Shown here in pieces: positions 18,615 to 27,343 of a stretch of 64,000 nucleotides of DNA (position 1 is the first letter of the stretch; each line of letters begins with the position of its first letter). Where the stretch lies: NCBI RefSeq assembly GCF_013009345.1, contig NZ_JABELE010000018.1, positions 1 through 64,000 on the forward strand, read 5' to 3'. Source of the stretch: Acinetobacter geminorum. GTDB lineage: Bacteria; Pseudomonadota; Gammaproteobacteria; Pseudomonadales; Moraxellaceae. The translations under genes and the position numbers were made by a program. The notes under the pieces are model-generated. The model made no database searches. It was not told the DNA's origin and saw nothing but the letters and a program-made list of their open reading frames with translations.

Positions 18615-18701
18615 TCAAGATGTTCTCCCCCACCAAAACTGATCTGCTCTTTCTTTTGCGCTATTTTGAACATGAGCTTTGGCATGCCATTTCATATCCA
18701 T
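18615..18701 (-). CDS. candidate 28-aa small protein, W-rich C-terminus
   Basis: ATG at 18701 (or a second in-frame ATG at 18695) to TGA. The product begins MDMKWHAKAHVQNSAKER and ends in ADQFWWGRTS, with a protein-like amphipathic composition and two adjacent Trp. No convincing Shine-Dalgarno precedes either ATG. It may be a small protein, or a remnant of a longer gene. No family was recognised. Confidence 0.3.
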   Translation of the reverse strand: MDMKWHAKAHVQNSAKERADQFWWGRTS

Positions 18702-18854
18702 TGTAGCGAATTGATTTCATTGTCATCATTAAAGCCCTCTTGTTTGAACGTGAATTTAATATAACTGGCGACTCAAAATATGTGAAATAAGAAAAAAAGG
18801 AAGCGAAATCTCTTTTCTTCCTTAGGAAGTTTCCATATATTTTTTGAACAGAAA

Positions 18855-18886
18855 TAAAAAAGCCCAGTCTTAACTGGGCTTTTTTA
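18855..18886. terminator. terminator downstream of mnmG
   Basis: The arms AGCCCAGT (18861-18868) and ACTGGGCT (18873-18880) flank a 4-base loop, with A/T tracts on both sides. It serves mnmG on the minus strand and could also stop plus-strand read-through. Confidence 0.85.
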
Positions 18887-18897
18887 CATTTAAATAA

Positions 18898-20778
18898 TTA
18901 AGCTGTTTTCTTAATCATATTGTTCTTACGAATTGTGATCATTACAAGCTGAACTGCTGCTGGTGTAACACCAGGAATACGGCTTGCTTGAGCTAAAGTT
19001 TCTGGAAGAACTGTTTTTAACTTCTGCGTGATTTCACGTGATAAGCCTGACACTACATCATAGTCAAAATCAGCAGGTATTTTGGTTTCTTCAAGACGTT
19101 TTAATTGAGCAACATCTTCGTGCTGACGGTTAATGTAACCTTCATATTTCACAGCAATTTCAATTTGCTCACCCACTTGTTCTGAAACTTCAGAACCAGT
19201 AAGTTCAGCAATTTGACCGAAGGTGATATTAGGACGCTTAAGCAAATCAATCGCACTACATTCCTTACTCAAATCAGCACCCGTCATCTCAACGAATTTT
19301 TTACCCATAGGGTTATTTGGTGCTGCCCACAAATGTTGTAAACGAGAGGTTTCGCGCTCAACCGCTTCCATTTTTTCACAATAAGCAGCCCAACGTACAT
19401 CATCAACCAAACCAAGTTCACGGCCAATAGAAGTCAAGCGCTGATCCGCATTATCTTCACGCAGCATCAAACGATATTCAGCACGTGAGGTAAACATACG
19501 GTACGGTTCTTTAGTACCTAACGTGATGAGATCATCAACCAACACACCCATATAAGCTTGGTCACGTTTAGGCGTCCATTCTTCTTGCTCCCACGCACGA
19601 CGCGCAGCATTTAAACCTGCAAGTAAACCTTGGGCACCAGCCTCTTCGTAACCTGTTGTACCATTAATTTGACCAGCAAAGTACAAGCCATTAATCGCTT
19701 TAGTCTCGAGTGTAAATTTCAAAGCTTGCGGGTTGAAATAGTCATATTCAATTGCATAGCCCGGACGTAAGATATGAGCATTTTCCATACCACGAATTGA
19801 GCGTACAAGCTCGAACTGAACATCAAATGGTAAAGAAGTCGAAATACCGTTTGGATAAAGTTCGTGTGTATCTAGACCTTCTGGCTCCAAGAATACTTGA
19901 TGTGAGTCTTTATCAGCGAAACGATGAATTTTATCTTCGATTGATGGACAGTAACGCGGACCTACACCTTCAATAACACCAGTGTACATTGGTGAACGGT
20001 CTAAACCACCACGAATAATGTCGTGGGTTTTTTCATTTGTATGAGTGATATAACAGTTTACTTGTTCAGGATGCATAGAAGCATCACCCATGAATGACAT
20101 CACCGGAGATGGAAAATCACCCGGCTGCGGAATCATGACTGAAAAATCAACTGAACGTGCATCAATACGTGGTGGAGTACCAGTTTTTAAACGTCCCACT
20201 GGTAATTTTAATTCACGTAAACGTTGAGCAAGTGCAATAGAAGGAGGGTCCCCCGCACGACCACCGCTTGATTTTTCTAAACCAACGTGGATTACACCAC
20301 CCAAGAATGTACCTGTAGTCAACACAACAGTTTTAGCATCAAAGCGAATACCCATTTGGGTAACAACACCTTTAACGGTATCGCCTTCAACAATCAGGTC
20401 ATCAGCTGCTTGCTGGAAAATGTCAAGATTTGCTTGATTTTCCAAAGTATCACGAATAGCGGCTTTATAACGAACACGGTCAGCTTGAGCACGTGTTGCA
20501 CGCACAGCTGCACCTTTACGCGAATTTAAAATACGGAACTGAATACCACCTTTATCGGCAGCTAACGCCATTGCGCCACCAAGTGCATCAATTTCGCGTA
20601 CTAAATGCGACTTACCAATACCACCGATTGCTGGGTTACAACTCATTTGGCCCAAAGTCTCAATGTTATGGGTCAAAAGCAAAGTCTGTCGTCCCATACG
20701 CGCAGCAGCGAGGGCCGCTTCCGTACCTGCGTGACCGCCACCGATAACGATAACATCATAAACTTTAGGATAGTGCAT
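18898..20778 (-). CDS. mnmG: tRNA uridine-5-carboxymethylaminomethyl modification enzyme
   Basis: 626 aa, standard for MnmG (GidA). With MnmE it installs cmnm5/nm5 on U34 of certain tRNAs using FAD, NADH, methylene-THF and glycine or ammonia. The N-terminal FAD site is VIVIGGGHAGTEAALAAARMG near residues 10-30. Family marks include CNPAIGGIGKSHLVREIDALGG, TGTFLGGVIHVG, GPRYCPSIEDKI and GLYFAGQINGTTGYEEA. The C-terminal helical domain (SEVSEQVGEQIEIAVKYEGY) contacts MnmE/tRNA. It is monocistronic, with its own terminator. Confidence 0.97.
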   Translation of the reverse strand: MHYPKVYDVIVIGGGHAGTEAALAAARMGRQTLLLTHNIETLGQMSCNPAIGGIGKSHLVREIDALGGAMALAADKGGIQFRILNSRKGAAVRATRAQADRVRYKAAIRDTLENQANLDIFQQAADDLIVEGDTVKGVVTQMGIRFDAKTVVLTTGTFLGGVIHVGLEKSSGGRAGDPPSIALAQRLRELKLPVGRLKTGTPPRIDARSVDFSVMIPQPGDFPSPVMSFMGDASMHPEQVNCYITHTNEKTHDIIRGGLDRSPMYTGVIEGVGPRYCPSIEDKIHRFADKDSHQVFLEPEGLDTHELYPNGISTSLPFDVQFELVRSIRGMENAHILRPGYAIEYDYFNPQALKFTLETKAINGLYFAGQINGTTGYEEAGAQGLLAGLNAARRAWEQEEWTPKRDQAYMGVLVDDLITLGTKEPYRMFTSRAEYRLMLREDNADQRLTSIGRELGLVDDVRWAAYCEKMEAVERETSRLQHLWAAPNNPMGKKFVEMTGADLSKECSAIDLLKRPNITFGQIAELTGSEVSEQVGEQIEIAVKYEGYINRQHEDVAQLKRLEETKIPADFDYDVVSGLSREITQKLKTVLPETLAQASRIPGVTPAAVQLVMITIRKNNMIKKTA

Positions 20779-21010
20779 GAGTACAAAAACACCAGAAAAA
20801 AAAGACGGAACATTATAGCAAAATTATCTGCATATTGATGTACATAATTACAAAATTGTCTTCACATAATTTACGGTACGCCACATGATTTGACATTTTG
20901 TTTCATGAATTCAATACAAAGTGAATGTTTTTAAAACCAATTCATCTTAGAATAAAAAACGTACAGCACTTCTATGACTTTAAAATTAACGCAACGAGAA
21001 GGAATACAAA

Positions 21011-21241
21011 ATGAAAACGACCATGTTAAAAATCTTAACTGCATCTCTAATTTGTTTTTCAGGCGTAACTTTTACCCATGCTGCTGACACGAGCAAAGCC
21101 GAAATGCAAAAACAAATTCGAGTCTGTGCAAAAAAACAGCAAGGTGAATGGGTTTCTTACAATCACAACGGTGTAACCTTTAACGGTACTTGCCAACCAA
21201 ACGAAAATGGTAAGTTACAATTTAAGGCCCCTGCTCCTTAA
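21011..21241 (+). CDS. small secreted hypothetical protein
   Basis: 76 aa with a clear Sec signal peptide (MKTTMLKILTASLICFSG, cleavage likely after THA), leaving about 50 residues. The mature part has two cysteines (about 39 and 61) that could form a disulfide, an Arg/Lys-rich AKKQQGEWVSYNHNG stretch and a Pro-rich end. The ATG is preceded by AACGAGAAGGAAT. It stands alone between divergent mnmG and prmA. I do not recognise a family; the function is unknown, probably periplasmic. Confidence 0.75.
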   Translation: MKTTMLKILTASLICFSGVTFTHAADTSKAEMQKQIRVCAKKQQGEWVSYNHNGVTFNGTCQPNENGKLQFKAPAP

Positions 21242-21307
21242 TCTGTTTTAACATAGGTATAGAAGAAGCCATTTATTTTCTGCTATATCTCATCAGTATT
21301 TTCAAAG

Positions 21308-21340
21308 ACGGTCCATTAAAGATGGGCCGTTTTCTTTTTT
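21308..21340 (+). terminator. intrinsic terminator after the small secreted protein
   Basis: The arms ACGGTCCAT (21308-21316) and ATGGGCCGT (21322-21330), with one G-U, surround the loop TAAAG and are followed by TTTCTTTTTT. Confidence 0.8.
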
Positions 21341-21395
21341 AAAATGATCTAGTCCGCTACAATACGCCTTTAAATAAAATTTTTAGGTCCTTTTC

Positions 21396-22295
21396 GTGAA
21401 GTGGTTACAAATACACATTACCGTTGATCAAGAACAAGTTGAGTTCACAGAAACACTTTTAATGTCTCTAGGTGCGGTAAGCGTAACGCTGGATGATGCT
21501 GAAGATCAGGCTTTACTTGAACCATTACCTGGTGAAACACCTTTATGGAACAAAGTGATCGTGACAGGCATCTATCAACAAGACGAACAAGACCCAATTG
21601 ATGTCGACACTTTAGAAGCTTTCTTAAAAGCTCAACTTCCAGATGTTCCTATGCGCCATGAAGAACTTGAAGATCAAGTGTGGGAACGCGCATGGATGGA
21701 TTATTATGAGCCAATCCAAATTGGGGAAAAGTTCTGGATCGTACCTGAATGGCTAGAGCCTCCAGAAGCAGACGCAACTAATATTAAGCTAGATCCAGGT
21801 CTTGCATTTGGTACAGGTAACCATGCAAGTACGTTCCTATGCTTACAATGGTTAGGCAAAACTGACGTTAAAGATAAAATCGTAATTGATTATGGTTGTG
21901 GTTCAGGCATTTTAGGTGTAGCCGCTTTATTATTAGGCGCTAAAAAAGTATATGCCACTGATATTGACCCGCAAGCTGTTTTAGCAACAAAACAAAATGC
22001 TGAACTTAATGGGGTATTAGATCGACTATATGTAGGTCTCCCTGAAGAATTCAATCAAGAATTCAAACCTCAGCAAGCAGACGTTTTAGTTGCAAACATT
22101 TTAGCTGGCCCATTAATGGCGCTTGCGTCTGAGTTTGCAAATTTAACTAAATCTAAGGGCGAGTTTGCACTTGCCGGCGTAATTGAAGAGCAAGTTGCTG
22201 ATGTTTCACGTGTTTATTCTGAATTTTTTGATATATTAGATGTCGAAAAACGCGAAGAAAACTGGTGTCGCATTTCAGGAAAACGTAAAAAATAA
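21396..22295 (+). CDS. prmA: ribosomal protein L11 methyltransferase
   Basis: 299 aa, GTG start. It trimethylates L11 using S-adenosylmethionine. The N-terminal L11-recognition domain (about 1-60) precedes the methyltransferase fold, with LDPGLAFGTGNHASTFLCL, motif I VIDYGCGSGILGVAALLLGA and VLVANILAGPLMAL, all diagnostic of PrmA. Followed after 16 bases by the zinc-ribbon gene, probably in one transcript. Confidence 0.96.
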   Translation: MKWLQIHITVDQEQVEFTETLLMSLGAVSVTLDDAEDQALLEPLPGETPLWNKVIVTGIYQQDEQDPIDVDTLEAFLKAQLPDVPMRHEELEDQVWERAWMDYYEPIQIGEKFWIVPEWLEPPEADATNIKLDPGLAFGTGNHASTFLCLQWLGKTDVKDKIVIDYGCGSGILGVAALLLGAKKVYATDIDPQAVLATKQNAELNGVLDRLYVGLPEEFNQEFKPQQADVLVANILAGPLMALASEFANLTKSKGEFALAGVIEEQVADVSRVYSEFFDILDVEKREENWCRISGKRKK

Positions 22296-22311
22296 ATTGA
22301 GATTTTAACTC

Positions 22312-23157
22312 ATGAATGAAAAACAAACCCGCTGCCCTAAGTGTTTAACAGTCTATAAAGTATCTCTTACTCAATTGACTGTCGCTCAGGGTATGGTTTG
22401 TTGTCCTAAATGTGATTCAACCTTTAATGCACTAACCAATCTGATTAATATTGAACAGCCAGTCATGGTCAATTCCAATACTTTAGCTAATGGTTCAATG
22501 CAAACAAAGTATATGACGCATTCTCACGTGTTAGATATATTTGATCAAAAAGTTGAGAATTCTAATATTGATCTTTTAACCTATCTCAACAACTTAAATT
22601 ACTTTCACAACGAACCTATTAATGCTCTACCAAACCTTAATTTAGCTGAGCAAGCATCCGCACAAGAACAAGACAACAATAAAAAGCATAGTTGGCTTTA
22701 CTATACGCTCTGGAGTTCTGCCAACCTTATTTTAATTTTAGTTTTTACTTTTCAAATTCTCTGGTTTAACCCTAAACTCATGCATGCAAGCCCAACCGTC
22801 AGCCATACATTTAATTATGTTTGTCAAATACTGCATTGCAATAAATCAGCCGAACTTTATCAACTTATCTATATAGAAAAGTTAAAAGTCCGCAAGATCG
22901 ATACAAACCATACCCAGTTCTCAGGCATATTGCTCAACCAGAATGATAAAAGTATTGAGCTTCCTAACCTAAAGTTGATTTTTGCAACAGAGCCAGACAA
23001 AACAGAGGAAATCATATTAACCCCTCAACAATATCTAGTTGAAAACTTAAGGGGTATTCAACGCATTCCATCAAACACTCCTTTTCGATTTCAATTTGAG
23101 CTAAACAAAAGCAAAAAAAGGCTAGTAAATTATCGATTAGAAATTGTCCACCCCTAA
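22312..23157 (+). CDS. zinc-ribbon membrane protein (MJ0042 zinc finger, DUF3426)
   Basis: 281 aa. N-terminal zinc ribbon with two Cys pairs: TRCPKCLTVYKV at about 8-14 and MVCCPKCDSTFN at about 29-36. A linker follows, then one transmembrane helix (about 130-150, WSSANLILILVFTFQILWF) and a C-terminal DUF3426-like domain. In many gammaproteobacteria such a protein lies between prmA and dusB/fis. Here it follows prmA and precedes fis, and dusB is missing from this position. Inner membrane with the zinc ribbon in the cytoplasm by prediction. Function unknown. Confidence 0.85.
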   Translation: MNEKQTRCPKCLTVYKVSLTQLTVAQGMVCCPKCDSTFNALTNLINIEQPVMVNSNTLANGSMQTKYMTHSHVLDIFDQKVENSNIDLLTYLNNLNYFHNEPINALPNLNLAEQASAQEQDNNKKHSWLYYTLWSSANLILILVFTFQILWFNPKLMHASPTVSHTFNYVCQILHCNKSAELYQLIYIEKLKVRKIDTNHTQFSGILLNQNDKSIELPNLKLIFATEPDKTEEIILTPQQYLVENLRGIQRIPSNTPFRFQFELNKSKKRLVNYRLEIVHP

Positions 23158-23201
23158 AATGTAAAAAAAGTGAAAAAAAAATAAAAAAAAATGCAGTTAA
23201 T

Positions 23202-23232
23202 TTGCTCACTTTTTCCTAGACAATGGTATTAT
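23202..23232 (+). promoter_or_regulatory. candidate fis-region promoter with A-tract UP element and GC-rich discriminator
   Basis: TATTAT at 23227-23232 is followed by the discriminator ACGCGCC. TTGCTC at 23202-23207 is the best -35, although the spacer of 19 is long. Immediately upstream are three A-runs of 7-9 bases, typical of UP elements. GC-rich discriminators are common on growth-rate- and ppGpp-controlled promoters such as fis. Confidence 0.45.
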
Positions 23233-23434
23233 ACGCGCCACGAAAGCTTTGACTCATATACTCCTCGCTCTCAATCCCAAAAAAATACTGTTAAGCATGT
23301 GTGCTTTTCTACTTTAAGCGCATAGCCTAACTTTTTTTGTTTTTGAGGGGGCTGTAACAAATATTTAATTATTGTTACGCTTATTTTTTATTCAATACGA
23401 AGAAATATGGCAAGCTAATTGTTCTTATGTTTTA

Positions 23435-23475
23435 GAGTCACTGTTTTAGGATCTAAAACAGGACTCCGTATTTTT
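23435..23475 (+). terminator. terminator/attenuator-like hairpin before fis
   Basis: The arms GAGTC-A-CTGTTTTAG and CTAAAACAG-GACTC give 14 pairs with one bulge and a 3-base loop (23435-23466), followed by CGTA and TTTTT. It lies about 58 bases before the fis ATG. Confidence 0.55.
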
Positions 23476-23533
23476 AGACCACATTTATATACTACTTTAC
23501 CCAAGTTAGTATTTGATTTTCGGATTAACTCGC

Positions 23534-23803
23534 ATGAATAGCAAATCTCCTATTTTTACTGCACAATCTGATGTTGCTCTTCGCATCCACGTGGATCGCG
23601 CAGTTCGTCATTATTTTGCACAATTGCAAGGTGAGCAACCATCTCAGGTATATGACATGGTGCTAGCAGAAATGGAGAAACCTCTTTTATCTGTAGTTCT
23701 TGAATATACACGTGGTAATCAAACGCGTGCTGCAGAAATTCTTGGACTCAACCGTGGCACTTTACGTAAAAAGTTAAAAGCTCACGGTTTAATGAGTGAA
23801 TAA
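23534..23803 (+). CDS. fis: DNA-binding protein Fis
   Basis: 89 aa from the ATG at 23534, giving a normal Fis N-terminus (MNSKSPIFTAQSDVALR). A frame from 23513 would add 7 atypical residues. The C-terminal HTH is YTRGNQTRAAEILGLNRGT followed by LRKKLKAHGL. Fis is a nucleoid-associated dimer that bends DNA and regulates rRNA and many other genes. The flexible N-terminal arms are shorter than in enterics. Ends in a good terminator before purH. Confidence 0.94.
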   Translation: MNSKSPIFTAQSDVALRIHVDRAVRHYFAQLQGEQPSQVYDMVLAEMEKPLLSVVLEYTRGNQTRAAEILGLNRGTLRKKLKAHGLMSE

Positions 23804-23809
23804 ATGATA

Positions 23810-23840
23810 AAATGCTCACGACGTCGTGGGCATTTTTTTA
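23810..23840 (+). terminator. intrinsic terminator after fis
   Basis: ATGCTCACGA (from 23812) pairs with TCGTGGGCAT (to 23833), with one T-G pair around a very tight central loop, followed by seven T. Confidence 0.85.
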
Positions 23841-23888
23841 TGCTTATTGGTTTTAATCCGTAGACTTGAAATTGTTGAATTAAACATC

Positions 23889-25463
23889 ATGACTATTAAA
23901 CGTGCTTTGATTTCTGTATCTGATAAGACAGGAATTGTCGAATTTGCTCAAAACCTTGCAGCTCTAGGGGTAGAACTATTATCTACAGGCGGCACATATA
24001 AGTTGCTTAAAGATAATAATATCGCGGTTGTAGAAGTATCTGAACATACTGGCTTCCCTGAAATGATGGATGGTCGTGTTAAGACATTACATCCAAAAAT
24101 TCATGGCGGTATTCTTGCTCGTCGCGGTTTAGACGAAGCAGTTATGGAAGAACACAACATTGATCCGATTGATCTTGTTGTTGTAAACCTTTATCCATTT
24201 GCTGCAACTGTTGCAAAACCTGACTGTACTCTTCCTGATGCAATCGAAAATATCGACATCGGTGGTCCTACAATGGTTCGTGCAGCTGCTAAAAACCATG
24301 CTTCAGTAGGTATTGTAGTTAATGCTTCTGATTACGACACTGTAATTAATGAATTAAAAACTGCTGGTTCACTTTCTTATGAAACACGTTTTGATTTAGC
24401 AGTTAAAGCATTTGAACATACAGCTCAATACGACGGCATGATCGCTTCTTACTTAGGCGCTCGCGTTGGTAAGACCGAAGGTGAAGCTGACTTATTCCCT
24501 CGAACATTCAATACTCAATTGAATAAAGCACAAGATTTACGTTACGGTGAAAACCCACATCAATCGGCTGCTTTCTATGTCGAAGCCAATGCAAAAGAAG
24601 CGTCAGTTTCTACTGCAAAACAGTTACAAGGCAAAGAATTGTCTTATAACAACATTGCAGATACAGATGCTGCGCTTGAATGTGTGAAATCATTTGCAAA
24701 ACCTGCTTGTGTAATTGTAAAACATGCTAACCCTTGTGGTGTTGCGGTTTCTTTAGACGGCATTAAAGCTGCTTATGATTTAGCTTATGCAACTGATCCA
24801 GAATCTGCTTTTGGCGGTATTATTGCATTCAACCGTGAATTAGATGTTGCAACTGCTCAAGCAATTGTAGAGCGTCAATTCGTTGAAGTGATTATTGCTC
24901 CAAGTATCGCTGATGGCGTACTTGAAGTAACTGGCGCGAAGAAAAATGTACGTGTTTTAGTATGTGGTGAGTTACCTGCAATTGATGCACGTGCACCGCA
25001 ACTTGACTATAAACGCGTAAATGGTGGCTTACTTGTTCAAGATCAAGACTTGGGCATGATCACTAAAGATGATCTTAAAGTAGTTACGAAGCGTGCGCCA
25101 ACTGAACAAGAAATTGATGATCTTATCTTTGCTTGGAAAGTAGCAAAATATGTAAAATCAAACGCAATTGTTTATGCTAAAAACCGCCAAACTATTGGTG
25201 TAGGTGCAGGTCAAATGAGTCGCGTCAACTCAGCGCGTATTGCTGCCATTAAAGCTGAACATGCTGGTTTGGTTGTTGAAGGTGCTGTAATGGCTTCTGA
25301 TGCATTCTTCCCGTTCCGTGACGGTATTGATAATGCTGCTAAAGCTGGCATTAAATGCATCATTCAACCAGGTGGTTCTATGCGTGATGAAGAAGTAATC
25401 GCTGCAGCAGACGAAGCTGGTATTGCAATGGTGTTCACTGGTATGCGCCATTTCCGCCACTAA
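23889..25463 (+). CDS. purH: bifunctional AICAR transformylase / IMP cyclohydrolase
   Basis: 524 aa from the ATG at 23889. The frame is open back to 23826, but that part lies in the fis terminator. Catalyses the last two steps of IMP synthesis. The N-terminal MGS-like cyclohydrolase domain (about 1-130) has SVSDKTGIVEFAQNL, DGRVKTLHPKIHGG and DIGGPTMVRAAAKN. The C-terminal transformylase has the catalytic KHANPCGVAV near residue 280 and ESAFGGIIAFNRELD. purD follows after a terminator. Confidence 0.97.
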   Translation: MTIKRALISVSDKTGIVEFAQNLAALGVELLSTGGTYKLLKDNNIAVVEVSEHTGFPEMMDGRVKTLHPKIHGGILARRGLDEAVMEEHNIDPIDLVVVNLYPFAATVAKPDCTLPDAIENIDIGGPTMVRAAAKNHASVGIVVNASDYDTVINELKTAGSLSYETRFDLAVKAFEHTAQYDGMIASYLGARVGKTEGEADLFPRTFNTQLNKAQDLRYGENPHQSAAFYVEANAKEASVSTAKQLQGKELSYNNIADTDAALECVKSFAKPACVIVKHANPCGVAVSLDGIKAAYDLAYATDPESAFGGIIAFNRELDVATAQAIVERQFVEVIIAPSIADGVLEVTGAKKNVRVLVCGELPAIDARAPQLDYKRVNGGLLVQDQDLGMITKDDLKVVTKRAPTEQEIDDLIFAWKVAKYVKSNAIVYAKNRQTIGVGAGQMSRVNSARIAAIKAEHAGLVVEGAVMASDAFFPFRDGIDNAAKAGIKCIIQPGGSMRDEEVIAAADEAGIAMVFTGMRHFRH

Positions 25464-25482
25464 TTTAAATTTAGTCCTCCCT

Positions 25483-25510
25483 AACCCTCCTTTTATTCAG
25501 GAGGGTTTTC
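25483..25510 (+). terminator. intrinsic terminator between purH and purD
   Basis: AACCCTCC (25483-25490) and GGAGGGTT (25500-25507) flank a 9-base loop. The downstream T-run is short, so read-through into purD is possible. Confidence 0.65.
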
Positions 25511-25586
25511 CACAATAATGGAGCTAAACTCCACCTTGAGGAATAGAGGGGGATGACAAGGATTAAAGTTAAGGAACAAATTAAAA

Positions 25587-26873
25587 ATGAATATTTTAGT
25601 TTTAGGTAGTGGTGGTCGTGAACATGCTTTGGCATGGAAAATCGCGCAAGATACCAAAGTTACTGAAGTTTTCGTTGCACCAGGAAATGCGGGAACTGCA
25701 ACTGAAGACAAATGCGTTAATGTTCAGCTTGATATTTTAGACAACCCTGCAATTATCGCTTTTGCTAAAGAAAATAATGTTGAACTTATTATTGTTGGCC
25801 CAGAAGCACCTTTAGTTAATGGTGTGGTAGATGCTGCTCGCGAAGCAGGTCTAAAAATTTGGGGACCAACTCAATATGCTGCGCAGCTTGAAGGCTCAAA
25901 AGCATTTGCTAAACATTTTTTAAAGCGTCATAACATTCCAACTGCTTTTTACGAAGTATTTACGGAAGTTGATGCAGCTAAAGCTTATGTTGAAAAAAAT
26001 GGTGCACCAATTGTAATTAAGGCAGATGGTCTTGCTGCTGGTAAAGGTGTAATCGTTGCAATGACCAACGAAGAAGCTTTTGCAGCAATTGATGACATGC
26101 TTGCAGGCAACAAATTTGGTGATGCTGGTTCACGTGTTGTAATTGAACAGTTCCTAGCAGGTGAAGAAGCTTCTTTCATTTGTATGATTGATGGTAAAAA
26201 CATTTTACCAATGGCAACTTCACAAGATCACAAGCGTATTTTTGAAGGCGATCAAGGTCCTAACACTGGCGGTATGGGTGCTTACTCTCCTGCTCCGGTG
26301 GTAACTTCTGAAATTTTCGAACGTGTTATGACTGAAATCATGCGTCCAACTGTTGAAGGTATGGCTGCTGACGGACATGTCTACACTGGTTTCTTATATG
26401 CTGGCTTAATGATTGATGAACAAGGTCAACCACGTGTGATCGAGTTCAACTGTCGTTTTGGTGATCCTGAAACTCAGCCAATCATGATGCGCTTAAAGTC
26501 ATCTCTTGTTGAATTGGTAGAAGCTGGTATTGCCGGCAACTTACCAAAAGAAGCTGAATGGGATGAACGTAAGTCAATCGGTATCGTACTTGCAGCCGAA
26601 GGTTATCCTGATAGTGTACGTAAAGGCGATGTAATTTCTGGTATTGGACAATCACCAGAAGATACTAAAATCTTCCATGCAGGCACTGCAACTCGTGAAG
26701 ATGGTCACATCGTGACTTCTGGTGGTCGAGTTCTTTGTGTAACTGCACTAGGTGACAGCGTACTTGAAGCACAAATTAATGCACTTGAAGTATGCGGACA
26801 AGTGACCTTTACAGGTATGCAATATCGTAGTGACATTGGCTATCGCGCAATTGCACGAGAAAAAGCTGAATAA
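25587..26873 (+). CDS. purD: phosphoribosylamine-glycine ligase (GAR synthetase)
   Basis: 428 aa ATP-grasp enzyme making GAR from phosphoribosylamine, glycine and ATP. N-terminal domain MNILVLGSGGREHALAWKI, then ADGLAAGKGVIVA and the signature GDQGPNTGGMGAYSPAPVV; the C-terminal domain begins about residue 325. It follows purH, the common purHD order, but with an intervening terminator and a 123-base gap. Confidence 0.97.
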   Translation: MNILVLGSGGREHALAWKIAQDTKVTEVFVAPGNAGTATEDKCVNVQLDILDNPAIIAFAKENNVELIIVGPEAPLVNGVVDAAREAGLKIWGPTQYAAQLEGSKAFAKHFLKRHNIPTAFYEVFTEVDAAKAYVEKNGAPIVIKADGLAAGKGVIVAMTNEEAFAAIDDMLAGNKFGDAGSRVVIEQFLAGEEASFICMIDGKNILPMATSQDHKRIFEGDQGPNTGGMGAYSPAPVVTSEIFERVMTEIMRPTVEGMAADGHVYTGFLYAGLMIDEQGQPRVIEFNCRFGDPETQPIMMRLKSSLVELVEAGIAGNLPKEAEWDERKSIGIVLAAEGYPDSVRKGDVISGIGQSPEDTKIFHAGTATREDGHIVTSGGRVLCVTALGDSVLEAQINALEVCGQVTFTGMQYRSDIGYRAIAREKAE

Positions 26874-26879
26874 AAGTTA

Positions 26880-26912
26880 ATAAAAAAGCTTCCTATTTAG
26901 GGAGCTTTTTTA
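26880..26912 (+). terminator. intrinsic terminator after purD
   Basis: AAGCTTCC pairs with GGGAGCTT (one T-G) around TATTTA and is followed by a run of T. Confidence 0.8.
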
Positions 26913-26950
26913 TTTTTTGCCACACTATAAGAAAATGATATAAATTTTTT

Positions 26951-27112
26951 TATAAGATTAATTAAGATATCTACAAATAGAAAAAAGCCCTCTATATCAA
27001 CTACATTTTTATTGCTATCATTAAGGCAAAGTTGTAACTGTCATCAGACACTGCTGTTTTAATAATTTCCATAAAGACTTGCTCTACAAATTATGCCTGT
27101 AGAGAGTTTTTT
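26951..27112 (+). ncRNA. candidate small RNA between purD and metQ
   Basis: A plausible promoter (TTGCCA at 26917-26922, 16 bases, TATAAA at 26939-26944) lies about 150 bases before an isolated terminator. CTCTACA (27082-27088) pairs with TGTAGAG (27098-27104), followed by AGTTTTTT. No protein gene ends at this terminator, so it may end a transcript of about 160 bases. The 5' end is estimated from the promoter. Confidence 0.3.
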
Positions 27113-27154
27113 AATATTCTAAATTTATGAATGCTCGTTTGGCTACTGTTGGGG

Positions 27155-27259
27155 ATGAACTGTTTGGGGAAACAGTTTTTGTTTATTAAACAATTACCCT
27201 CTGTTATAGCCAAAATGCAAGCAAATTATGGAACCCCAGAAAAAGATCACAGAGTTTAG
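27155..27259 (+). pseudogene. short ORF, possible gene remnant (34 codons)
   Basis: The frame from the ATG at 27155 to the TAG at 27257-27259 encodes MNCLGKQFLFIKQLPSV and ends in NYGTPEKDHRV, which looks like real protein. The overlapping frame from 27127 encodes MNARLATVGDELFGETVF before stopping. The two together read like one protein split by a frameshift. No good Shine-Dalgarno. Family not recognised. Confidence 0.3.
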
Positions 27260-27343
27260 ACTAGTTGTAATTCCAACTCCTCTCTTTTCATATTGATATA
27301 GATCAATCGTTATTGTTCTATATCTTAATCAGGACTTTTTTAA

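Larger units (their letters stand above)
18522..18897. other. 376-base gap between the WYL gene and mnmG
   Basis: It holds the WYL terminator on the left, the mnmG terminator on the right, and between them one small minus-strand ORF (18615-18701) described separately. Nothing else was recognised. Confidence 0.6.
23158..23533 (+). other. long structured leader region upstream of fis
   Basis: No protein gene is seen. It contains A-tracts at 23163-23191, a promoter, several hairpins (AAGCA/TGCTT near 23294; GTAACAA/TTGTTAC near 23355-23380) and a strong terminator-like hairpin at 23435-23475 just before fis. It may be the fis 5' UTR with attenuation, or encode a separate small RNA. Confidence 0.5.
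26874..27343. other. 470-base gap between purD and metQ
   Basis: It holds the purD terminator, a possible small RNA with its own promoter and terminator (26917-27112), and short open frames at 27127-27259 that look like a decayed gene. The last 80 bases should include the metQ promoter. No MetJ-type box (AGACGTCT repeats) was seen. Confidence 0.5.
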
